From: Leptospiraceae bacterium
GTDB lineage: Bacteria; Spirochaetota; Leptospiria; Leptospirales; Leptonemataceae
NCBI GenBank assembly: GCA_002717505.1
Contig: PBEB01000047.1
Span: 1 to 64,000 of the forward strand
Reading direction: 5' to 3'
Length of the DNA: 64,000 nucleotides
Below are positions 17,275-24,753 of the stretch, in pieces (positions within the stretch are counted from its first letter, which is position 1; every line of letters begins with the position of its first letter). The notes below the pieces were generated by a model. The model was not told the DNA's origin, did not search any database, and saw only the letters and a program-made list of their open reading frames with translations. A program made the position numbers and the translations under genes.

Positions 17275-17991
17275 TCAATCCCCGGCAAGATCCGCAGGCT
17301 TATCGTAGTTGATCTCGAAAATGTCGATGTCTGACTCCCTCAATCCGGAAACCACAGCCGTGGAAAGCCCAATGTAGTATTCCTGGGTGGAGTTCATTGC
17401 TTCTTTCACGTAAGCAGCCATAGCCTCATTGGTGATAGATACCGGCAAAATCTTATCTTTCTGTCTGTTGTACACCAGCGCTTCGTAGGTTCCAACCATA
17501 GTGCCGCGGTATTCCAGCTTCAAGACTTTGCCATAGATAGAAACGTTCCCGGCGCCTCCAGTCTTGGATACATTCTTTCTTCGAACGAAGTTTTCTGGCT
17601 GTTTATTGATCAGTGCTTTGGCGCCCAGGACTTCGAAAGATGTTTTTAATGAAACCGGCTCAATCCGGTGAATCTTATAGTCAATGAGCATCACCCGGTT
17701 CATATTCTCGATGAGAAACTGGGCTACCTCTTTGTTGTCGTTGTCGATGCTGAACTTTATGGTTCTTTTCTGTGGAGTGTAACAGGTGCCATCGTCCATA
17801 TCGCATTTCTCTGAGGAATCGTAGCTGGCTACTTCAAACTCACCTTCAAAGGAGTTAATGAAGATTCCCTGGCTTTCCATCTTGGTTACTTTCACAATGG
17901 CCCGGCCTTCGGAATATGTGCCCAGAGCCAACAATGGCTGGAAGGAAAATAGCAGGACAGTGATGGCCAGAATGGAATTTCGCAGTTTCAT
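17275..17991 (-). CDS. Secreted protein of unknown function
   Basis: A 238-residue protein with a classical signal peptide (KLRNSILAITVLLFSF..., cut near LLALG). ATG 17991 is chosen because AGAGG stands 8 nt upstream and the signal peptide begins there; the frame continues to 18102 and would overlap pgi. The mature part has two cysteines in CDMDDGTC, predicted mostly beta structure, and no motif that I recognise. It is divergent from pgi. It resembles conserved spirochaete periplasmic proteins only in general character. Confidence 0.7.
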   Translation of the reverse strand: MKLRNSILAITVLLFSFQPLLALGTYSEGRAIVKVTKMESQGIFINSFEGEFEVASYDSSEKCDMDDGTCYTPQKRTIKFSIDNDNKEVAQFLIENMNRVMLIDYKIHRIEPVSLKTSFEVLGAKALINKQPENFVRRKNVSKTGGAGNVSIYGKVLKLEYRGTMVGTYEALVYNRQKDKILPVSITNEAMAAYVKEAMNSTQEYYIGLSTAVVSGLRESDIDIFEINYDKPADLAGD

Positions 17992-18076
17992 AGATCTACC
18001 TCTGAGGAACGGTTGACGCCTCCTCACTATTTTCGAACAGAATACGTAAAACATCAACCTATTCCCGGAGTTCCCC

Positions 18077-19336
18077 ATGCAAATCGATCTGCAAAATAGC
18101 ACACTTTCCAGCGCTTCATTACAGAAAAGCCAGGAGGCAAGGAAGATCCTGGAAAGTCGCTCCGGTTCCGGGCACGATTTTCTCGGATGGCTGCAGCTTC
18201 CGGAGGAACAGTCAGCCCGGGTTCAAGAGTATCTGAAAATCGCCGCAGATTTGCAGAAGCTGGATGCGGTGGTAATGGTAGGCATCGGGGGCTCCTATCT
18301 GGGGTTTAAATGTCTTTACGAATCGCTGAAACCGGCCGTAGGCACTCCAGCGGGACCAGAGATTCTATTCGCAGGACATAGTCTGGACGGAGATTACCAT
18401 CGCCAATTGCTGGAGTACCTGGAAGACAGAGATTTTGGAGTGGTTGTCATTTCAAAAAGTGGGACCACCACGGAGCCCGCTATAGCCTTTCGTCTGCTCT
18501 GGTCTCTACTCGAAAAGAAGCATGGCAAGGATGCGGCAAAGAGAGTTTGCGCCATTACAGATGGAAAAAAAGGAACTCTTCGCCAGTCTGCGGATGATCT
18601 GGGTTTTCATTCAGCTATCATCGCCGATGATGTAGGAGGCCGCTTCAGTGTTCTCAGTCCGGTGGGGCTGATTCCTGCGGCCATCGCCGGGATCGACATC
18701 TATTCCTTGCTCCAGGGTGCCATGGAAATGTGCGATCATCTGAGAAATGATAAGAGCGATGAGAACCCGGCCGTGCAATATTCGGCATACAGAAATGGAC
18801 TGTACGAAGAGGGGCGGAAGATCGAAATCCTGGTCTATTATCAACATGCCTTTCAGTATCTTGCGGAATGGTGGAAGCAACTATTCGGCGAATCCGAGGG
18901 AAAGGATGGTCGAGGTATCTTTCCTGCCTCTGCAGGCTTTACCACAGATCTGCATTCTCTGGGACAATGGATCCAGGACTCGGAACGAACCATTTTTCAA
19001 ACGATACTGGATGTGGAGGATGCGAAGAGCCCTGTTCTTCAGAACCAGAAAAACGATGGCGATGGCCTGAACTATCTTGCAGGCAAGACTGTGCATGATG
19101 TAAATCGAGTGGCCTTGCAGGCTACCCGTCAGGCTCACGCTGATGGAGGAGTGCCTTCGCTTCGAATGAAGATCCCTACTATAGAAGAGTTCCAGATGGG
19201 CAGGCTATTCTATTTTTTCGAATACGCATGCGGAGTGTCTGCCTACGCGCTCGGGGTAAACCCATTCGACCAGCCCGGAGTGGAAGCCTACAAGAAATCA
19301 ATGTTCAAGATGCTGGGAAAGCCGGGCCACGCTTAA
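18077..19336 (+). CDS. pgi: Glucose-6-phosphate isomerase
   Basis: A 419-residue glycolytic enzyme that interconverts glucose-6-phosphate and fructose-6-phosphate in the cytoplasm. Sugar-phosphate-binding motifs are visible: VGIGGSYLG, VISKSGTTTEPAIAFR and GGRFSVLSPVGLIPAAIAG, with the C-terminal NPFDQPGVEAYK signature. It is of the short bacterial type (Bacillus length), not the 550-residue E. coli type. GGAG lies before ATG 18077. A strong hairpin follows the stop. Confidence 0.97.
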   Translation: MQIDLQNSTLSSASLQKSQEARKILESRSGSGHDFLGWLQLPEEQSARVQEYLKIAADLQKLDAVVMVGIGGSYLGFKCLYESLKPAVGTPAGPEILFAGHSLDGDYHRQLLEYLEDRDFGVVVISKSGTTTEPAIAFRLLWSLLEKKHGKDAAKRVCAITDGKKGTLRQSADDLGFHSAIIADDVGGRFSVLSPVGLIPAAIAGIDIYSLLQGAMEMCDHLRNDKSDENPAVQYSAYRNGLYEEGRKIEILVYYQHAFQYLAEWWKQLFGESEGKDGRGIFPASAGFTTDLHSLGQWIQDSERTIFQTILDVEDAKSPVLQNQKNDGDGLNYLAGKTVHDVNRVALQATRQAHADGGVPSLRMKIPTIEEFQMGRLFYFFEYACGVSAYALGVNPFDQPGVEAYKKSMFKMLGKPGHA

Positions 19337-19338
19337 AA

Positions 19339-19380
19339 CCCTTGCGCCGGATCTTGTATGGTGGGTCTCCGGCGTAAGGG
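19339..19380 (+). terminator. Strong hairpin after pgi
   Basis: CCCTTGCGCCGGA and TCCGGCGTAAGGG form a 13-bp stem with one G-T pair and a 16-nt loop, starting 3 bp after the pgi stop. No long T-run follows, only ATGTCTTGTG. The position argues for a terminator or a 3'-end protecting hairpin. Confidence 0.5.
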
Positions 19381-19410
19381 ATGTCTTGTGCACATCGTTT
19401 CGCATTAGTC

Positions 19411-19510
19411 CAGCATCGCATGCATCCCGGGTATTTCCTGGCTTCAGTGCAGCATCGCATGCATCCCGGGTATTTCCTGGTTTCAGTCCAGCATGGAATG
19501 CGACTCGCAG
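19411..19510. repeat. Tandem array, 39 bp unit, about 2.5 copies
   Basis: Copies start at 19411, 19450 and 19489. The unit begins CAGCATCGCATGCATCCCGG and continues GTATTTCCTGGYTTCAGT. The first two are nearly identical, the third is decayed after about 20 bp. The array lies between the converging pgi and NTPDase-like genes. The minus-strand open frame across it (19298-19663) is open because 39 is a multiple of three and lacks other support. Confidence 0.8.
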
Positions 19511-19580
19511 TTCGCTACAGGGCTTGAATCCTGATTTCGATACAGCCATACAGCATCTGAGGACCATGAGGCCCGGAACT

Positions 19581-20585
19581 CTAATTGCCTGGAAGCCCCG
19601 CAGGACATCCGGCAAATAGATTCGAAATGGCAGCCCCGGGGGGCCAGCTACCTTCGCCGGCATGCAGCTCCTGAAGGTTCAATTCGCTTATCAGCACAAA
19701 CTGATAAGCATGCAGGTAACAACTGGCAGATGCAAATTTTTCGGGCACTCCGGCCTCCACAATCTTCTGCTGGCTGGAACTGCAGATTCGAATCCCCTGT
19801 AACTCCAATTCCTTCTGATCGATCTTCGTTGCCTTCGCCACCGTAAAGATCGATTTCCAGGAGGAACCCAGAGCATACACATTGGAAAGCGTGCGATTCT
19901 GAAAGAACGAAGCATACCAGCTCTGAGATCGAAAAACCTTTCTAAGACCATCTGCACAATTATGGAATCGGTCCCGGGAGGGCTTTGTATTCTCTCTACA
20001 TGCTGCCGGCGGACCTGACAGATTTCGCATCGCATTGAGACCAGCAGGAATGCTCATCGGGCTCAGATCCTGACCTGCGATCTGGACGGTGGCTCCTCCT
20101 GTTTCCAGGATGACATGATCTCTTTTTCCGTCCCGATAGGCGACCATGGCAATGTAGGCCAGTTGCGCTTCCTCTTCTCCGGTAAGTATCCGGGCTTCGG
20201 ATTGCGCAAACTGGGCGGTCACTGCGCTACGAACCAACTCCATTTGCTGAGCTTGCTTTGTTGCAGGAAGCCTGCGGAAGCCGCCGGTGCCCAGAACCAC
20301 GACCTTTTCGATATTCATTCCCTGGAGGTTCTGAAAGCCATCTTTCATAATGCGGAGGATCTCCGGTTCGGGCAGATCGGCAAGTCCTCCGGAGGACTTT
20401 ATGGAAAGGCAATCCTGCGATACATCCAGATGTCTGCATTGATTGTCCACCTCATAGGGGCAAAACCTGGTTCCGGAAGAGCCCGCATCGATCACCAGGT
20501 GAACGTTGGAAGAGGTTGGGGATGAAAAGGGAAGCTGACAGCCTGCCAGCATAATGAGAAAGAAAAGCGACATCCGTCGAAACAT
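19581..20585 (-). CDS. NTPDase/Ppx-GppA-like lipoprotein
   Basis: A 334-residue lipoprotein (lipobox LAGC, Cys16) of the ASKHA phosphatase superfamily. DAGSSGTR at 33-40 is the apyrase conserved region 1 of GDA1/CD39 NTPDases. VLGTGGFRR (98-105), LTGEEEAQLAYIA and LETGGATVQIA (160-170) fill the other nucleotide-binding positions, closer to exopolyphosphatases. It probably hydrolyses nucleotides or polyphosphate outside the cytoplasm. ATG 20585 is chosen for its signal peptide; the frame open up to 20753 would run into the divergent SGNH gene. Which of the two families it belongs to is not certain. Confidence 0.72.
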   Translation of the reverse strand: MFRRMSLFFLIMLAGCQLPFSSPTSSNVHLVIDAGSSGTRFCPYEVDNQCRHLDVSQDCLSIKSSGGLADLPEPEILRIMKDGFQNLQGMNIEKVVVLGTGGFRRLPATKQAQQMELVRSAVTAQFAQSEARILTGEEEAQLAYIAMVAYRDGKRDHVILETGGATVQIAGQDLSPMSIPAGLNAMRNLSGPPAACRENTKPSRDRFHNCADGLRKVFRSQSWYASFFQNRTLSNVYALGSSWKSIFTVAKATKIDQKELELQGIRICSSSQQKIVEAGVPEKFASASCYLHAYQFVLISELNLQELHAGEGSWPPGAAISNLFAGCPAGLPGN

Positions 20586-20663
20586 ATCCGATGGGATTTC
20601 AACTTCTTTGTAGGGTCGACATTTTTTTCGTGCAGATTCATCGGGCTGAACACATAGTGGACT

Positions 20664-21755
20664 ATGCGTCGCTATTGGATTCTGGGCATTTTGTGCGTTC
20701 TCTGTGCACTCACTGTTCATGTCCTGGGAACTGAGCTTAGAAACTATCAGCATCCGGACCGGACGGTTTGGATGCTCAGAGCTCAGAAGCTACAGACGAC
20801 GGAGACCTGGAATACTTTGATTCTGGGCGATAGCCAGGCTATGAGCGGAATTCGTCCCGAGCTGTTTGATTCATCATTCGGCAAGGTGTACAACCTGGGC
20901 CTTCCCAGTGCTCAACCTGAAGGGATGCTATCTGTGCTGCCATACCTGGAGGATCATCAGGTCAGGACATTGATCGTAAATATCAGTCCCTATTCGCTGT
21001 ACGAAACAGAAGTATTTGGGGCCTTCCTTAACTATTATCGAAACGAGTTTATTTCGTTGAACTGGCCTGGACCGAGTAGATCCTTTCTTTATGGAAAGAC
21101 CGGTGGCGAAGTACTTGAATCGGTTCTTTCCGGGCTGGGTCTCTATCGTCTTAATGCGGCGCTGCGGAATCTATCTACGGATGCCAGCCTTTCGCTGATG
21201 GTGCAGCCTGGACCATTTCCTGGAATAGGATACTCATCAGAGCCCATGGGGCAGGCCATCGAAGAGCCGGCATCCCTTTCGATGAAGATGCGAAAGCTAC
21301 GAGAGAAGAACAAAAGGATTGAGCACATACTGACAAGCACCGATGGTTTCTGGACCTGGAGAGATTTCGAATTGCCCTCTGAGGACAGATGCGATGCAGA
21401 AAAGCTAAATCCCCTTCCTGCAAGCATACGATTCAAAGCCCGACCCGAGGCAACCCGCGCCTGGATCGAGTTCTTGAACCAGGCATCCACCAGGGTGGAA
21501 CGCATAATATTGATCCGTATTCCGTTTTCTGATTCCTGGCATGACACCGTTGACAGAATACTGCCATCCGGAAAGGTATCTTCCGATATCCATGGTATTC
21601 TGAAAGAGCTGGATACACCGGACCGGGTGCTTCTGTTGGATGGGGCATCGGACTTTTCGGACGCAGATTTCTACGATTGGAATCATCTGGATTATTGTGG
21701 AGCGGGCCGCTACACGAGGTTTTTGTTGGAACAGATAGGGGCCCAAAAAAAATGA
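20664..21755 (+). CDS. SGNH-hydrolase-like membrane-anchored protein (DUF1574/DltD-like)
   Basis: A 363-residue protein with an N-terminal membrane anchor (residues 4-22) and an SGNH pattern: LILGDSQAMSG with the nucleophile Ser57, NLGLPSAQPEGM as the oxyanion block, and a C-terminal DWNHLDYCGAGRYT with Asp338 and His341. This layout is seen in DltD, AlgJ/AlgX and spirochaete DUF1574 proteins, which work with MBOAT acyltransferases in acylating envelope polymers. Here it is alone, 18 kb from the MBOAT gene, and divergent from the NTPDase-like gene. Confidence 0.7.
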   Translation: MRRYWILGILCVLCALTVHVLGTELRNYQHPDRTVWMLRAQKLQTTETWNTLILGDSQAMSGIRPELFDSSFGKVYNLGLPSAQPEGMLSVLPYLEDHQVRTLIVNISPYSLYETEVFGAFLNYYRNEFISLNWPGPSRSFLYGKTGGEVLESVLSGLGLYRLNAALRNLSTDASLSLMVQPGPFPGIGYSSEPMGQAIEEPASLSMKMRKLREKNKRIEHILTSTDGFWTWRDFELPSEDRCDAEKLNPLPASIRFKARPEATRAWIEFLNQASTRVERIILIRIPFSDSWHDTVDRILPSGKVSSDIHGILKELDTPDRVLLLDGASDFSDADFYDWNHLDYCGAGRYTRFLLEQIGAQKK

Positions 21756-21850
21756 CTGTTTTTACATTCGATGCCGCATTTCGTGGCCCTACGCATTACA
21801 GATAGCTGAGGCCATTGATACGGAACTTCGCCTGAATTGGGAGACATGAG

Positions 21851-22645
21851 TTGAGCTGGAATTTTCTTACACCTGAAATCCCGGAGGATTCGCTAATCCT
21901 GGATTGTCGATCTGACAATCAATATCGGGAATCTACCATTAAGGGAGCGATAGGAGCTTCCTTTGCGAAGAAGCCTTTTGGCTCCGGCCCTCAATCCATG
22001 GCCAAGCTTTCCGGATTCATCGAAGAAGTTCGCAATCGAATGCAAAAGCATCGCGGCATTCTAATATTTGATGAAGGGCAGGGGATGTATGCCTCCCGTC
22101 TGGGATGGCTTCTGCATAGCGCTGGTATCAAAGATTTCCTTATACTCTCCCGTAAATTCGCAGAACTTGAGCCCTCTCTGCTGGGTGGTGGGACGGAGAC
22201 GTTGGATAGCCCACCGGCAGATAAGCCCAGTACCTTTCAGGGTATCTGCTCGATCAGTCATGTCCAGGTTAACTTGACAAAAGTACAGCTAGTGGATGTT
22301 CGCACTCCGGAGGAACATGAAGGGAAACTGCCCCGAATGGTATCTCCTGAGCCAGGCTCCATATGCGGAAAGATCCCGGGATCCATGAACTTTGATTGGA
22401 GACGCCTTTACGATGCAAAAGGTAACCTCAAGCCCAGACCAGATGTGCTCTCTGCCATTCGCTCCATGGGGCTGATACCTGAAAGACCTACCATACTGTA
22501 TGATTTTAACGGAGCTCGCTCCAGTACCATGGCCCTGGTTTTGACCCGTTGCGGCTACAAACATGTAAGCGTGTATCTGGGATCCTGGATGGAGTGGCGA
22601 AAATCCTCTCTGCCGAAGCAAAACTATAAGGTCTGGAAACCTTGA
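21851..22645 (+). CDS. Two-domain rhodanese-like protein lacking the catalytic cysteine
   Basis: A 264-residue tandem-rhodanese protein shaped like thiosulfate/mercaptopyruvate sulfurtransferases. Domain 1 spans about 10-105 (ILDCRSDNQYRESTIKGAIGA) and domain 2 about 140-258 (LVDVRTPEEHEGK...GKIPGSMNFDW, YLGSWMEWR). In the active-site loop of domain 2 (LYDFNGARSS) the cysteine is replaced by Asp218; domain 1 also has Asp (Asp74). It is therefore probably not a sulfurtransferase. It starts with TTG 21851 after GGGAG. Its stop overlaps the metG start by one base, so the two are coupled. Confidence 0.8.
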   Translation: MSWNFLTPEIPEDSLILDCRSDNQYRESTIKGAIGASFAKKPFGSGPQSMAKLSGFIEEVRNRMQKHRGILIFDEGQGMYASRLGWLLHSAGIKDFLILSRKFAELEPSLLGGGTETLDSPPADKPSTFQGICSISHVQVNLTKVQLVDVRTPEEHEGKLPRMVSPEPGSICGKIPGSMNFDWRRLYDAKGNLKPRPDVLSAIRSMGLIPERPTILYDFNGARSSTMALVLTRCGYKHVSVYLGSWMEWRKSSLPKQNYKVWKP

Positions 22646-24750
22646 TGAGCCGCAAGATTCTTGTGACATCGGCGCTGCCCTATGCGAACGGGGCCATCCA
22701 CCTGGGGCACCTGGTGGAATACGTGCAAACCGATATATGGGTTCGATTTCAAAGGCTTCAAGGAAACGAAGTCTACTACTTCTGCGCTGACGACACACAC
22801 GGCACTCCAATCATGATCGCTGCGCGAAATCGCGGCATTACTCCGGAACAACTGGTTAATCAAATTCGAAAGGAACACTTCGAGGATTTGACAGCATTTC
22901 AGGTTGAGTTTGATAACTTCTATTCTACGAATACGCCTGAGAACCGCGCATTGTCCGAAGAGATCTATTTAAAGGCTAAAGAAAAAGGGCATATTCATAA
23001 GAAATCCTTGAATCAACTGTTCTGCATTCATGATGATATGTTCCTGCCAGACCGATTTGTTCGTGGCACATGTCCAAAATGTGGTGCTACAGATCAATAC
23101 GGTGATAGTTGCGAGGTTTGTAGCTCCACCTATCGACCGGAAGAGCTAAAGGACTCTCGATGCTCCATTTGCGGCAATCCGCCGGTGGAAAAAGAAAGCG
23201 AGCACATATTCTTTCAGCTGGCAGACTTTCAGCAGTTTCTGGAAGAGTGGTTGAAGACGCCGAATCGAGTGGATGAAGGCGTTCGTAAGAAGATGCATGA
23301 GTGGATCGATCAGGGACTGAGGCACTGGGATATCAGCCGAGACGGGCCTTATTTTGGTTTCGCCATACCCGGAGAAACGAACAAATTCTTCTATGTCTGG
23401 CTGGATGCTCCCATTGGCTACATGGCATCTTCATTGAACTTTTTTCGAAAGACCGGGAAGGATGATCTGTTCGATGCTTTCTGGCGAAGCGAAGAGAACG
23501 AAGTGTATCACTTCATAGGGAAGGATATTGTGTATTTTCATACGCTTTTCTGGCCCGCTCTGCTCAGTGCAGGGGATTTTCGCACTCCTACTTCCGTATT
23601 CGTCCATGGATTTCTGACCGTGAACGGCGAAAAGATGTCCAAGAGTAGGGGAACCTTTGTTCGTGCTTCTACCTATCTGAAGCATATGGATCCTGAATGT
23701 CTCCGGTACTTCTACGCAACGCGACTGGGTCCGGCTCTGGATGACCTGGACCTGAATACCGAAGATTTTGTTCAAAGATATAACAGCGATGTTGTAGGAA
23801 ATATTGCGAATCTATTCTCGCGTCTGGTTTCCGGAATTGCCTCCAAACTGGAATTTCGTCTATCTAGCGAACTCTCCAAAGAGGGAAAGGTCCTGTTCGA
23901 TCGCGTGGCACAAAAAAAACAGGCCATTGTAAGCTGCTACGAAAATCGACAATATGCGAAAGCCATCCGGGAAATTCAATCGCTGAGCGATGAAGTAAAT
24001 CGCTTTATAACCGAAAAGGAGCCCTGGAAGCAAATCAAGACAGATGCGGAGGCTGCCAGACAGACAGTAACCGATGCCATTAATGCGGCGATGGCGCTGG
24101 CTCTTTATTTGAAACCGGTGCTACCTGTGCTGTCAGGCGGCGTCGAAGAATTGCTTGCCCTGGAGACTCCTTTGCGATTCGACACGGATTTACGGCCACT
24201 GGCTTTCGGTCATGAAATTCGGCCGTACCGACACCTTGCTGGCCGCATTGAAAAGAAAGCTTTTGATGCAATGTTCGATGAGGAACGCATTGAAGCCGAG
24301 GCCAATGCCTCCGAGAAAAAGTCCGCTTCCAGCAAATCAGAAAAAGCTGCAAATTCGCCCAAGCAGGGAAAATCAGGGAAGAAAGAAAATGCGGGGAAAG
24401 GCATGGAAGATCAAGCTACAGAAGGAATCATAACCATTGACGATCTGACTAAAGTAGAGTTACGAGTTGGACAGATCGTTTCTGCCGAACTGATCGAAGG
24501 GGCCGATCGCCTGCTTCGGATTCAGTTGGATGTCGGAGAGGAAAATCCTCGCAATGTTATTGCAGGCATTCGATCAGCCTATGCTCCTGAAGAACTCAAG
24601 GATCTCAAGGTTGTCTGCGTAAGCAATCTGAAACCCAGGAAAATGAAATTTGGGACCTCGGAAGCAATGTTGCTGGCCACCGGCAAAAACGATTCTCTGA
24701 CTCTATTTGTTCCTCATCGAAATGCAGTTCCCGGGGACCGGTTGGGCTGA
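22645..24750 (+). CDS. metG: Methionyl-tRNA synthetase
   Basis: A 701-residue class I synthetase that charges tRNA-Met. It has the HIGH-type motif in AIHLGH near the N-terminus, a knuckle with four Cys pairs (CPKC, CEVC, CSIC), KMSKS in GEKMSKSRG, and the anticodon-binding helical domain. After a Lys/Ser/Ala-rich linker (about 555-590) comes a C-terminal EMAP-II/Trbp tRNA-binding dimer domain (KVELRVGQIVSAE..., NLKPRKMKFGTSE). This is the long E. coli-like form. The ATG overlaps the rhodanese stop; 24754 begins the next gene after 3 bp. Confidence 0.97.
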   Translation: MSRKILVTSALPYANGAIHLGHLVEYVQTDIWVRFQRLQGNEVYYFCADDTHGTPIMIAARNRGITPEQLVNQIRKEHFEDLTAFQVEFDNFYSTNTPENRALSEEIYLKAKEKGHIHKKSLNQLFCIHDDMFLPDRFVRGTCPKCGATDQYGDSCEVCSSTYRPEELKDSRCSICGNPPVEKESEHIFFQLADFQQFLEEWLKTPNRVDEGVRKKMHEWIDQGLRHWDISRDGPYFGFAIPGETNKFFYVWLDAPIGYMASSLNFFRKTGKDDLFDAFWRSEENEVYHFIGKDIVYFHTLFWPALLSAGDFRTPTSVFVHGFLTVNGEKMSKSRGTFVRASTYLKHMDPECLRYFYATRLGPALDDLDLNTEDFVQRYNSDVVGNIANLFSRLVSGIASKLEFRLSSELSKEGKVLFDRVAQKKQAIVSCYENRQYAKAIREIQSLSDEVNRFITEKEPWKQIKTDAEAARQTVTDAINAAMALALYLKPVLPVLSGGVEELLALETPLRFDTDLRPLAFGHEIRPYRHLAGRIEKKAFDAMFDEERIEAEANASEKKSASSKSEKAANSPKQGKSGKKENAGKGMEDQATEGIITIDDLTKVELRVGQIVSAELIEGADRLLRIQLDVGEENPRNVIAGIRSAYAPEELKDLKVVCVSNLKPRKMKFGTSEAMLLATGKNDSLTLFVPHRNAVPGDRLG

Positions 24751-24753
24751 CCT

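Noticed and set aside
19298-19663. Minus-strand protein with 13-residue repeats
   Set aside because: The repeat comes from the 39-bp array; the frame overlaps the pgi end and the NTPDase-like gene and has no ribosome site.
21851-22645. Active thiosulfate sulfurtransferase
   Set aside because: The active-site cysteine is replaced by Asp in the C-terminal domain.
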